A DNA stretch of 6,690 bases from Pseudomonadota bacterium. Its GTDB lineage: Bacteria > Pseudomonadota > Gammaproteobacteria > Xanthomonadales > Xanthomonadaceae. Under the pieces are notes generated by a model, which was given only the letters and a program-made list of their open reading frames with translations, did no database searches and was not told where the DNA came from. The stretch covers positions 1-6,690 of the forward strand of contig JAFADB010000263.1 of NCBI GenBank assembly GCA_023425225.1, read 5' to 3'. A program made the position numbers and the translations under genes. Positions 1-5,368 of this stretch are shown here, piece by piece; position 1 is the stretch's first letter; each line of letters opens with the position of its first letter.

Positions 1-143
1 ACGCTCTGGTCGAGCCATTGCACGTCGGCCGCACGACAGGCGTTGCGGCCGAGGGCTTCGGCGCGTTCGGCGGCGGCACGGGAGGAGTTCCAGAACGCGA
101 ACGCCGCCGCGCCGGCGATCATCAGCAGGATGAGGCTCGGCAT
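1..143 (-). CDS. DUF3301 domain protein, 3' end outside the window
   Basis: This is the N-terminal 47 residues of a small membrane-anchored protein; the reading frame runs off the left edge. It opens with a hydrophobic stretch (about residues 3-18, LILLMIAGAAAFAFWN) followed by an Ala/Arg/Glu-rich helix and a segment reading GRNACRAADVQWLDQSV. That order (short N-terminal anchor, then an 'RxACxxxxVQWLDQSV' core) is what I recall of the DUF3301 family, found near nadC and DUF2272 genes in xanthomonads; the function of the family is unknown. I chose the ATG at 143-141 because it puts the hydrophobic segment at the very N terminus. There is no Shine-Dalgarno sequence in front of it, and a TACAGT box (155-150, minus strand) ends only 6 bases upstream, so the message may be leaderless. 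Family assignment is from memory of the motif; the rest of the protein cannot be seen. Confidence 0.75.
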   Translation of the reverse strand, partial: MPSLILLMIAGAAAFAFWNSSRAAAERAEALGRNACRAADVQWLDQS

Positions 144-149
144 GGGCGT

Positions 150-178
150 ACTGTAGTGGTGCGGCCGGCCTTGGGAAA
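150..178 (-). promoter_or_regulatory. Possible promoter of the DUF3301 gene
   Basis: Read on the minus strand, TTTCCC (178-173) and TACAGT (155-150) are separated by 17 bases. TACAGT matches the TATAAT consensus at 4 of 6 positions, while the -35 element is poor. The -10 box ends 6 bases before the ATG, so transcription would begin at or next to the start codon. This is a weak prediction by eye. Confidence 0.25.
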
Positions 179-388
179 CCGTCCTGATCGCCTGGCGCTG
201 GTTGTCGTCCTCGCGAAGGCAAGGGCCCAGCTCGCAAAGGCGGAGGCCCGGCGACTGCGTGCGATCTGAACGAAAGCAGTCACGGCTTCCGCTGGCAAGA
301 CGGTGTTTCGGCGAATTGCGCCGACCCGGATCGCTACGGATGGGCAATCAACGTGGACCGGGCCCGAATCCGAACAGCTCGGCCGTTG

Positions 389-427
389 CCCCCTCCCTTG
401 CGCAGCAGGGGAGGGCTGGGGAGGGGT
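389..427. repeat. G/C-rich REP-like palindromic element
   Basis: CCCTCCC (391-397) pairs perfectly with GGGAGGG (409-415), giving a 7-bp stem and an 11-base loop. A second copy of the right arm follows, so CCCCTCCC (390-397) can alternatively pair with GGGAGGGG (419-426) over 8 bp. Two alternative stems with one shared left arm resemble the intergenic palindromes (REP-type) scattered through xanthomonad and other proteobacterial chromosomes. Whether it is dispersed in this genome cannot be seen from one window. It could also act as a weak transcription or mRNA-end barrier for the DUF2272 gene, about 95 bases downstream of that stop codon on the minus strand. Confidence 0.5.
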
Positions 428-519
428 GCTCTTGCTTTCCTGCCCGGTTGCGAAAGTCGGGCGGGAAATGCCGGCAACCGGCTCGCCGACAAGGCGCGCC
501 GCCGTATCCATCGCCTCGG

Positions 520-1449
520 CTACGGTGCCGCCTGCGCCGCCGGCACCTGCAGTTTCAACAGTGCCGCCCAGTCCTGTCGGTTGAAGTCGCACAGCTCCTC
601 GTGGCCCGGCGTGCATTCCGCGCCCGGCGCGGTGGTCTCGGCCTCGCCCTGGGCTGATTGCGGCGCGGCGGCCGGCAGGACGAGGCGGCCGGTCCGGTCC
701 AGCTCGAGCTTGCGCATGGTCACCGCGTTGAGCACGTTGCCGCCGATCAGGTAGAGCGTGCGGTCGCCGCCGACGTTCGCGGCGATGACGATGTCGCAAT
801 GCGACTGCGCCGGCACCGGGCCGCGCCCGGCCAGCGCGGCCAGCAGGCCTGCGTGGCCCAGCGCTTGGCTACGTCCGCGGATGAAGCACAGCAGGTCGCC
901 GGGTTCCGGCTTCTCGCTGGCCGGATCCACAAGGCGGTACGGCCCGGTCGCGGCGTCGCGCCAGGCGCTGCGGATGTAGTCCATGTGCCGCGGCGAACGG
1001 TGGAAGCCGGCCAACCCCGCACGCGTCATCACCCAGGAGACGAAGGTCGCCGACCACGGTGTATCGACCAGGAAGGCGCGGCAGTCGCTGTCGGTGTAGC
1101 GCGACCCGTACGGCTGGGCACAGCTGGCGGCACCGGGAAGGTCGGCCACGGCATCCAGCGTTCCCGCTTCGCGCCAGTAGCTGGCGGTGCGTTGCCAGGC
1201 GACGACACCGTGGTCGGCCAGGTAGCCGCTTTCGGCCTCGGTGACACGCAGGCTGGCCAGGCGTCCGTTGCGGTCGATGAACGGGCGCAGCCACTGCCGG
1301 TGTTCCTCGCAGGCCACGCGGGTGATGGCCACCGCCACCGGGGCCAGTCCGTAGCGCGGCGGCAGGTCGCAGACTTCGGCCGCGCGCGCCTGCCAGGCCA
1401 TCAGCAAGATCGGCACCAGGCCGCACCAGGCCATCCAGCGGTTCCGCAT
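520..1449 (-). CDS. Secreted DUF2272 domain protein (NlpC/P60-like layout)
   Basis: Predicted 309-residue exported protein of unknown function. Residues 1-23 form a signal peptide (basic MRNR, hydrophobic core, then ARA before AEV), so the mature protein should be periplasmic or envelope-associated. The DUF2272 core is seen as PWSATFVSWVMTRAG (131-145), a downstream H155-Y158 segment, PGDLLCF (183-189) and GHAGLL (198-203). That order recalls NlpC/P60 and CHAP cysteine peptidases, but the position corresponding to the nucleophile appears to be Ser (PWSA). The mature part has eight cysteines (27, 47, 110, 123, 188, 218, 279, 287), compatible with disulphides in the periplasm. The ATG at 1449 is preferred because AAGGA (1463-1459) lies 9 bases before it; an in-frame ATG at 1458 abuts that site directly, and the longer frame to 1584 adds an Arg/Pro-rich segment that would bury the signal peptide. 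It lies 171 bases downstream of nadC on the same strand. Family call is from motif recognition; enzymatic activity is not established. Confidence 0.8.
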   Translation of the reverse strand: MRNRWMAWCGLVPILLMAWQARAAEVCDLPPRYGLAPVAVAITRVACEEHRQWLRPFIDRNGRLASLRVTEAESGYLADHGVVAWQRTASYWREAGTLDAVADLPGAASCAQPYGSRYTDSDCRAFLVDTPWSATFVSWVMTRAGLAGFHRSPRHMDYIRSAWRDAATGPYRLVDPASEKPEPGDLLCFIRGRSQALGHAGLLAALAGRGPVPAQSHCDIVIAANVGGDRTLYLIGGNVLNAVTMRKLELDRTGRLVLPAAAPQSAQGEAETTAPGAECTPGHEELCDFNRQDWAALLKLQVPAAQAAP

Positions 1450-1458
1450 CGGCTGCAT

Positions 1459-1463
1459 TCCTT
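1459..1463 (-). promoter_or_regulatory. Ribosome binding site deciding the DUF2272 start
   Basis: AAGGA on the minus strand lies 9 bases before the ATG at 1449 and 0 bases before the in-frame ATG at 1458. The spacing supports the inner ATG as the start. Confidence 0.55.
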
Positions 1464-1562
1464 GTGGGAGAGGGCAGCGGCAGCGTGACAAAGTCCGCGG
1501 CCATGAACTGTGAAACGGCCAGGTCGAAGGCGCAGGCGCGCAACGCGGTCCGGATATCTGCA

Positions 1563-1591
1563 GGGGCGCTATCCGGCCAGGCAAGCGCCCC
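1563..1591. repeat. 8-bp perfect inverted repeat downstream of nadC
   Basis: GGGGCGCT (1563-1570) and AGCGCCCC (1584-1591) are perfect reverse complements around a 13-base loop. The hairpin begins about 30 bases beyond the nadC stop codon on the minus strand. No T-run follows on either strand, so it is not a canonical intrinsic terminator. It might shield the end of a nadC transcript or be incidental in GC-rich DNA. Confidence 0.4.
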
Positions 1592-1620
1592 GGTTGGTCG
1601 TCCGGAAGCGACCCGGCCGA

Positions 1621-2481
1621 TCAGCGTCGCACCGGACCCAGTTTCAGCGACAGGTCGATGGCGCGTACGTGCTTGGTGAGCGCACCGACGGAGACGCAGT
1701 CCACGCCGTCCTCGGCGATGGCGCGGATGCCCTGCAGATCGACGCTGCCGGAAACCTCCAGCGGTATGCGTCCAGCGGCAATGCGCACGGCCTCGCGCCG
1801 CAGGGCGGGTTCGAAGTCGTCTATCAGGATGCGTTCGCAACCCACCTCCAGTGCCTCGCGCAGCTGCGCGAGGTTCTCGACCTCGATGATCAGCGGCAGT
1901 GCCGGATGCTGCGCGCGCGCGGCGCGCGCCGCCGCGGTGAGCGAGCCGGCGGAGCGGATGTGGTTCTCCTTGAGCATCACCGCGTCGAACAGGCCGATGC
2001 GGTGATTGTGACCGCCGCCGCAGCGCACCGCGTACTTCTGCGCCAGCCGCAGGCCGGGCAGGGTCTTGCGGGTGTCGAGGATGCGCGTGCCGGTACCGGC
2101 CACCGCCGCCACGAATGCCGCCGTGGTGGTGGCCGTGCCCGACAGGGTCTGCAGGAAGTTCAGCGAAGTGCGCTCGGCGCTGACCAGCGGGCGGGTGCGG
2201 CCGCGCAGGGTGGCCAGCACGGTGCCGGCCTGGACCTGCGCGCCTTCCTCGACATGCCAGTCGATCGCCACGTCGGGATCGAGCGTGCGATGGGTGGCGT
2301 CGAACCAGGGACGCCCGGCGATCACCGCGGCCTGCTTGCACAGCAGGTGGGCCACGTCGGGCTGGTCGGGCAGCAGCACGGCGGTGGCGTCGCCGCTGCC
2401 GATGTCCTCGGCCAGCGCCCTAGCCACATCGGCCTGCACGACCGCTGCAGGCGGCGCGGAGAGGCCGGCCGTTGCGGTCAT
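1621..2481 (-). CDS. nadC: Quinolinate phosphoribosyltransferase (decarboxylating)
   Basis: Cytoplasmic enzyme of de novo NAD synthesis: quinolinate plus PRPP gives nicotinate mononucleotide, CO2 and pyrophosphate. The 286-residue product has the normal family length and all expected signatures: EDIGSGD (25-31), SAERTSLNFLQ (101-111), TRKTLPGLR (137-145), KYAVRCGGGHNHR (149-161) followed by LKENH (170-174), EVEN (200-203), DDF (221-223), EVSGSV (242-247) and SVGALTK (264-270). The Arg, Lys and His residues in these blocks are the ones known in the family to bind the quinolinate carboxylates and PRPP phosphates. The start ATG at 2481 overlaps the stop of the upstream Trm112-like gene in an ATGA join, and no strong Shine-Dalgarno sequence precedes it, suggesting translation coupled to that gene. 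An open frame extends further upstream, but only as a shadow of the neighbour. No nadA or nadB is present in the window. Confidence 0.97.
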   Translation of the reverse strand: MTATAGLSAPPAAVVQADVARALAEDIGSGDATAVLLPDQPDVAHLLCKQAAVIAGRPWFDATHRTLDPDVAIDWHVEEGAQVQAGTVLATLRGRTRPLVSAERTSLNFLQTLSGTATTTAAFVAAVAGTGTRILDTRKTLPGLRLAQKYAVRCGGGHNHRIGLFDAVMLKENHIRSAGSLTAAARAARAQHPALPLIIEVENLAQLREALEVGCERILIDDFEPALRREAVRIAAGRIPLEVSGSVDLQGIRAIAEDGVDCVSVGALTKHVRAIDLSLKLGPVRR

Positions 2482-2747
2482 TTGCCGGGGAAATCCGCGA
2501 CCTGCGCGGTGTCGATGGCTTCCTCGGCCAGCAGCACCGGGATGCCGTCGTCGACTCGGAACACCTGCTTGCGATCGCGGGTGACCAGTGCCTCGCGCAG
2601 CGGACCGCCCTGCACGGTGCCGTCGGCGCGCACCACGCTGCCCGCGGCGATGGCGCGGTTGAGCGCTTCCAGGCCGGGTGCATCGAGCAGCGACAAGGGC
2701 TGGCGGGTGTCGGGCGAGCACAGCAGGTCGAGCAGTTTGCGGTCCAT
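2478..2747 (-). CDS. Trm112/YcaR-like (UPF0434) small protein lacking zinc cysteines
   Basis: 89-residue cytoplasmic protein. The N-terminal MDRKLLDLLCSPDTRQPL and the C-terminal VFRVDDGIPVLLAEEA (about 63-78) match the two conserved ends of the Trm112/YcaR family ('LLexLaCP.C...L' and 'yPixDGIPvLL'). Classical members of about 60 residues carry a Cys-x2-Cys pair that binds zinc. Here there is a single Cys (position 10, in CSPD), and the middle holds roughly 25 extra residues (ALNRAIAAG...VQGGPLREAL). Zinc binding is therefore probably lost. In eukaryotes and archaea Trm112 activates methyltransferases; the role of the bacterial proteins is uncertain, so no activity is assigned. The gene starts 58 bases from divergent purE and is joined to nadC by an ATGA overlap, so the two are very likely one transcription unit. 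Only a weak AAGACC-type site precedes the ATG. Confidence 0.85.
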   Translation of the reverse strand: MDRKLLDLLCSPDTRQPLSLLDAPGLEALNRAIAAGSVVRADGTVQGGPLREALVTRDRKQVFRVDDGIPVLLAEEAIDTAQVADFPGK

Positions 2748-2775
2748 CCGGTCTTCGTCTTGCGTGGAGGATGGC

Positions 2776-2792
2776 TAGAATACGTCTTTAAT
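2776..2792 (+). promoter_or_regulatory. Possible -10 region of the purEK operon
   Basis: The 58-base gap between two divergent starts contains the most A/T-rich patch in its surroundings. TAGAAT (2776-2781) matches TATAAT at 5 of 6 positions, and TTTAAT (2787-2792) is an alternative, also 5 of 6. No convincing -35 hexamer stands 16-18 bases upstream. GGGGA (2796-2800), 5 bases before the purE ATG, serves as ribosome binding site. From TAGAAT the transcript would start near 2788 and have a leader of under 20 bases, leaving no room for a riboswitch. I see no clear PurR operator. Confidence 0.4.
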
Positions 2793-2805
2793 ACCGGGGA
2801 CGGCC

Positions 2806-3309
2806 ATGACCTCCAACCAACCCGCGCCGCTCGTCGGCATCGTGATGGGTTCCCGCTCGGACTGGGAAACCATGCAGCATGCCGCGCTCAAGCTCGATGC
2901 GCTCGGCGTGCCCTACGAAGTGAAAGTGGTGTCGGCGCACCGTACGCCGGACGTGCTGTTTTCCTATGCCGAAGCCGCCGCCGGGCGCGGCCTGCGCGCG
3001 ATCGTGGCCGGCGCCGGCGGCGCAGCGCACCTGCCGGGGATGCTGGCGGCCAAGACCGCGGTGCCGGTGCTGGGCGTGCCGGTGCAGTCGCGCGCGCTGA
3101 ACGGGCTGGATTCGCTGCTGTCGATCGTGCAGATGCCGGCCGGCGTGCCGGTGGCGACCTTCGCCATCGGCAACGCCGGTGCCGCCAACGCGGCGCTGTT
3201 CGCCGCGGCGATGCTGGCGCCGGAGCAGCCGGCCATCGGCGAGGCGTTGGCGCGGTTCCGGCAACAGCAGACCGACGACGTGATGGCCGCGGACGACCCC
3301 CGCTCATGA
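2806..3309 (+). CDS. purE: N5-carboxyaminoimidazole ribonucleotide mutase
   Basis: Class I PurE of purine biosynthesis, which moves the carboxylate of N5-CAIR to carbon 4 to give CAIR, the step after PurK. The 167-residue product is of usual length. Visible motifs are GIVMGSRSDW (11-20, phosphate-binding loop), SAHRTP (43-48) with the catalytic His at position 45 as in the E. coli enzyme, AGAGGAAHLPGM (68-79), and the long block PVQSRALNGLDSLLSIVQMP (92-111) ending in GVPVATFAIGNAGAANAALF. The SAHRTP and AGAGGAAHLPGM forms fit the bacterial mutase rather than the animal-type AIR carboxylase, as does the adjacent purK. GGGGA lies 5 bases before the ATG. The stop overlaps the purK start (ATGA), so the two are coupled. 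The family forms homo-octamers in the cytoplasm. Confidence 0.97.
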   Translation: MTSNQPAPLVGIVMGSRSDWETMQHAALKLDALGVPYEVKVVSAHRTPDVLFSYAEAAAGRGLRAIVAGAGGAAHLPGMLAAKTAVPVLGVPVQSRALNGLDSLLSIVQMPAGVPVATFAIGNAGAANAALFAAAMLAPEQPAIGEALARFRQQQTDDVMAADDPRS

Positions 3310-4451
3310 CCACCATCGGCATTCTCGGAGGCGGGCAGCTGGCCCGCATGCTGATCCTGGCCGGGACCCCGCTCGGGCTGCGGTTCCTGGTGCTGGACCC
3401 GTCGCATGATGCCTGTGCCGGCCAGGTGGCGCCGCTGCTGGTGGGCGACTACCGCGACGAGGCGATACTGGCCGAGTTCGCCTCGCGGGTGGATGTGGCC
3501 ACGTTCGATTTCGAGAACGTGCCGGCCGAAAGCGCGCAGTGGCTGGCCGCGCGCGTGCCGGTGCATCCCAATCCCGCCGCCCTGGCCGTGGCGCAGGACC
3601 GCCTGTCGGAGAAGACCCTGTTGCGCGACCTCGGCATCCCGGTGCCCGAGTTCGCCGCGTTCGACGACCGCACCGGGCTCGATGCCGCGCTGGCCCGGGT
3701 CGGGACCCCGTGCATCGTCAAGACGCGCCGCTTCGGCTACGACGGCAAGGGCCAGTTCCGCATCAAGTCGCCGGCCGATGCCGATGCCGCCTGGGAAGCC
3801 CTGGGCGCGCAGGCGTCCAAAACCGGGCTGATCGCCGAGGCCTTCGTCCCGTTCGACTACGAGTTGAGCGTGGTCGCCGTGCGGGGGCGCGATGGCGGTT
3901 TCCGCGCCTGGCCGCTGACGCGCAACTGGCATGTGGATGGTGTGCTGTCGGCGAGCCTGGCCCCGGCCGGCGAGCCGCAGGCGGTGCATGAGGCCGCGAT
4001 GGCCCATGCCCGCCGGCTGGCCGAGCACCTGGACTACGTCGGGGTGTTCGCCCTGGAGCTGTTCTGCCGCGATGGCCAACTGCTGGCCAACGAGATGGCG
4101 CCGCGCGTGCACAACTCGGGCCACTGGACCATCGAAGGGGCGGAGACCTCGCAGTTCGAGAACCATCTGCGCGCCGTGGCCGGCCTGCCGCTGGGCGATA
4201 CCCGGATGCTCGGCCATGCCTGCATGCTCAACTGGCTCGGCCACCTGCCCGACGCCGGTGCCGTGCTGTGCGAGCCTGCCGGCCACTGGCACGACTACGG
4301 CAAGCAGCCACGCGAAGGTCGCAAGATCGGCCACGCCACCCTGCGCGACGATGCCGCCGACGCCCTGGCGGCCGCGCTGGAACGGGTTGGGACGGCGTTG
4401 GCGCGCGAGTCCCAGGTGCAGCCGGTGGTGCAGTTGCTGCGCGGGCGCTGA
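3306..4451 (+). CDS. purK: N5-carboxyaminoimidazole ribonucleotide synthase
   Basis: ATP-grasp enzyme that carboxylates AIR with bicarbonate and ATP to form N5-CAIR, the substrate of PurE. The product has 381 residues, a normal length. The N-terminal domain starts with IGILGGGQLARM (4-15), then FLVLDP (27-32) and FDFENVP (67-73). The ATP-grasp core shows QDRLSEK (97-103), CIVKTRRFGYDGKGQ (136-150), the AEAFVPFDYELSVV segment (177-190), FALELF (248-253), and the metal- and substrate-binding NEMAPRVHNSGHWT (262-275). The C-terminal YGKQPREGRKIGHAT (331-345) is the usual end signature. The start is fixed by the GGGQLA motif and by the ATGA overlap with purE; an open frame continues upstream but is only a shadow of purE. 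No strong ribosome binding site precedes it, which fits translational coupling. Nothing in the sequence suggests loss of function. Confidence 0.97.
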   Translation: MTTIGILGGGQLARMLILAGTPLGLRFLVLDPSHDACAGQVAPLLVGDYRDEAILAEFASRVDVATFDFENVPAESAQWLAARVPVHPNPAALAVAQDRLSEKTLLRDLGIPVPEFAAFDDRTGLDAALARVGTPCIVKTRRFGYDGKGQFRIKSPADADAAWEALGAQASKTGLIAEAFVPFDYELSVVAVRGRDGGFRAWPLTRNWHVDGVLSASLAPAGEPQAVHEAAMAHARRLAEHLDYVGVFALELFCRDGQLLANEMAPRVHNSGHWTIEGAETSQFENHLRAVAGLPLGDTRMLGHACMLNWLGHLPDAGAVLCEPAGHWHDYGKQPREGRKIGHATLRDDAADALAAALERVGTALARESQVQPVVQLLRGR

Positions 4452-4479
4452 CCCATCGCATTCTGGATTTCCCGTATCG

Positions 4480-4500
4480 CCTTCCCGTTTGCCGGGGAGG
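4480..4500 (+). terminator. Hairpin after purK, possible weak terminator
   Basis: CCTTCCC (4480-4486) pairs with GGGGAGG (4494-4500) over 7 bp with one G:U pair and a 7-base loop, 28 bases after the purK stop. The G:U pair forms only in plus-strand RNA, so the structure favours purK transcripts. No T-run follows, hence low confidence; it may instead be a worn copy of the G-rich intergenic palindrome. Confidence 0.3.
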
Positions 4501-4584
4501 GTGGTGCGCACTACCGGATGGGGACTTCTGCTGTGGCTTGTCGGCGCTCCCGCTTGATGTCCCCCGTCCGCTCCCGATCAAATC

Positions 4585-4612
4585 CGGCCCCCGCAAGCGG
4601 GAGAAGGGGCCG
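4585..4612. repeat. REP-like palindrome with nested hairpin
   Basis: CGGCCCC (4585-4591) and GGGGCCG (4606-4612) are perfect 7-bp complements. Inside and partly competing with them, CCCG/CGGG (4590-4593 with 4598-4601) forms a stem with a CAAG loop. The CCCGCAAGCGGGAGA core is a common intergenic palindrome of xanthomonads and related bacteria. On the minus strand the stem is followed by GATTTGAT, a weakly T-rich tail, so it could help end sodB transcription about 50 bases past the stop codon. Confidence 0.5.
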
Positions 4613-4622
4613 CTGTGCACCG

Positions 4623-4634
4623 GGCGCCGGCGCC
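4623..4634. repeat. 12-bp perfect palindrome GGCGCCGGCGCC
   Basis: A 12-base sequence identical to its own reverse complement, made of two GGCGCC units, lies 29 bases beyond the sodB stop codon. With no loop it is more likely a protein- or methylase-recognition type sequence, or chance in GC-rich DNA, than an RNA hairpin. Confidence 0.35.
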
Positions 4635-4663
4635 GAAGGCGGTGGATCCATCTCGCAGGTGGG

Positions 4664-5245
4664 TCAATGCCGCAGGTTGGACGCCGCGAAGTCCCAGTTC
4701 ACGTGTTTCCAGAAGCCCTGCAGGTACTGGCCCCGATCGTTTTGATGGTCCAGGTAATAGGCGTGTTCCCATACATCGCACACCAGCAGCGGGGTATCGC
4801 TGCCGGTGAGCGGCGTGGTCGCCCCGCGGGTGGCCACCACCGCCAGCGCGCCGTCGGTGCGCTGCACCAGCCAGACCCATCCCGGACCGAACAGGTCAAG
4901 CGCGGCGCGGGTGAACTCGTCGCGGAAATGGGCGAAATCGCCGAAGCTGCGGGCAATCGCCTCGCCCAGCGCCCCGCCGGGTTCGCCACCACCGCGGGCA
5001 CGCAGGCTGCGCCAGTAGAAATCGTGGTTCCAGGTCTGCGCCGCACACTCGAACAGCCGGCCCTGCGCCTTGCGGACGATCTCCTCGAGCGGCAGCTCAG
5101 CCAGTTCGGTGCCCTCGATGCCGGCATTGAGGGCGTCGACATAGGCGCGCTGGTGCACGCCATGGTGCAGGTCGACGGTTCGGGCCGAAACGGCGGGTTC
5201 GAGCGCGGTGCGGGAGTAGGGCAGATCCGGAAGTTCGATGGGCAT
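4664..5245 (-). CDS. sodB: Iron-type superoxide dismutase
   Basis: Converts superoxide to oxygen and hydrogen peroxide in the cytoplasm. The 193-residue length equals that of E. coli SodB, and all four metal ligands fall at the same numbers: His27, His74 (in TWNH), Asp157 and His161 (DVWEHAYY, 157-164). Tyr35 of the active-site gate and Gln70 (AAQTWNH) are present; Gln before the WNH motif is the iron-type arrangement, where manganese enzymes have Gly. The C-terminal NWDFAASNLRH is also as in SodB. The segment around the first ligand is unusual: LHHGVHQRAY (26-35) where typical FeSODs read YHYGKHHxTY, so Lys30 is Val. The start ATG at 5245 follows from the conserved N terminus (IELPDLPY); no Shine-Dalgarno sequence or clear promoter is visible before it. 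It is divergent from grxD, 123 bases away. Metal specificity (iron, manganese or both) is inferred only. Confidence 0.95.
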   Translation of the reverse strand: MPIELPDLPYSRTALEPAVSARTVDLHHGVHQRAYVDALNAGIEGTELAELPLEEIVRKAQGRLFECAAQTWNHDFYWRSLRARGGGEPGGALGEAIARSFGDFAHFRDEFTRAALDLFGPGWVWLVQRTDGALAVVATRGATTPLTGSDTPLLVCDVWEHAYYLDHQNDRGQYLQGFWKHVNWDFAASNLRH

Positions 5246-5293
5246 GGGGTGGCTAAGGGCCTGGAGGACGCCCGAGAGACGCCGCTCAGGCCT

Positions 5294-5299
5294 TACAAT
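5294..5299 (+). promoter_or_regulatory. Possible -10 box of the grxD operon
   Basis: TACAAT matches TATAAT at 5 of 6 positions and lies 69 bases before the grxD ATG in the gap with divergent sodB. No recognisable -35 hexamer is present at the right distance. I also see no Fur-like or OxyR-like site in this gap by eye. Confidence 0.35.
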
Positions 5300-5357
5300 G
5301 TTGGGCAGATGCGGAAGTCTATCCGACCAGGACGGTCCCGCCTTCCGCTGCCCTTGC

Positions 5358-5362
5358 AGGAG
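5358..5362 (+). promoter_or_regulatory. Strong ribosome binding site of grxD
   Basis: AGGAG with a 6-base spacer (AACCCC) precedes the ATG at 5369. It is the best Shine-Dalgarno site in the window and fixes the grxD start against the much longer open frame running in from upstream. Confidence 0.8.
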
Positions 5363-5368
5363 AACCCC

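Larger units (their letters stand above)
144..519. other. Non-coding gap between DUF2272 and DUF3301 genes
   Basis: This stretch of 376 bases holds no open frame that looks like a protein. The short frames across it are rich in Arg, Pro and Ala with no recognisable motif. It contains a possible weak promoter for the DUF3301 gene at its left end (minus strand: TTTCCC at 178-173, 17 bases, TACAGT at 155-150) and a G-rich palindromic element at 389-427, described separately. The gap suggests that the DUF3301 gene is transcribed on its own rather than with nadC and the DUF2272 gene. Confidence 0.6.
4452..4663. other. Convergent non-coding gap between purK and sodB
   Basis: This 212-base gap separates the converging purK and sodB genes. 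I see no protein-like frame in it. It holds three palindromes (4480-4500, 4585-4612, 4623-4634), annotated separately. None has a clear T-run, so how transcription ends here is not obvious; stacked GC hairpins of this kind may act as a two-way barrier. Confidence 0.55.

Noticed and set aside
1450..1584. A longer N terminus for the DUF2272 protein starting at 1584
   Set aside because: It would place an Arg/Pro/Cys-rich segment before a clear signal peptide; the AAGGA site favours the ATG at 1449.
1460..1590. A protein-like stretch on the minus strand in the nadC-DUF2272 gap (DIRTALRACAFDLAVSQF)
   Set aside because: It reads more naturally than most shadow frames, but it has no start codon or ribosome binding site of its own and no family I recognise; a decayed gene remnant is possible but unsupported.
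869..2341. A 490-codon open frame on the minus strand in another frame across nadC and the DUF2272 gene
   Set aside because: It is Arg/Pro/Ala-rich low-quality sequence and overlaps two confidently identified genes in the same direction.
2964..4511. A 515-codon open frame on the minus strand opposite purE and purK
   Set aside because: It is His/Arg/Gln/Gly-rich without any motif and is explained by high GC at third positions of purK and purE, whose protein signatures are unambiguous.
4480..4634. Possible small RNA gene or attachment site in the palindrome-rich gap
   Set aside because: No promoter, T-run, tRNA end or direct repeat is visible; the palindromes alone are explained by REP-like elements.
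4268..5368. A long upstream extension of the grxD reading frame
   Set aside because: It crosses the purK end, a palindrome-rich gap and the antisense of sodB; the strong AGGAG site and conserved glutaredoxin N terminus fix the start at 5369.
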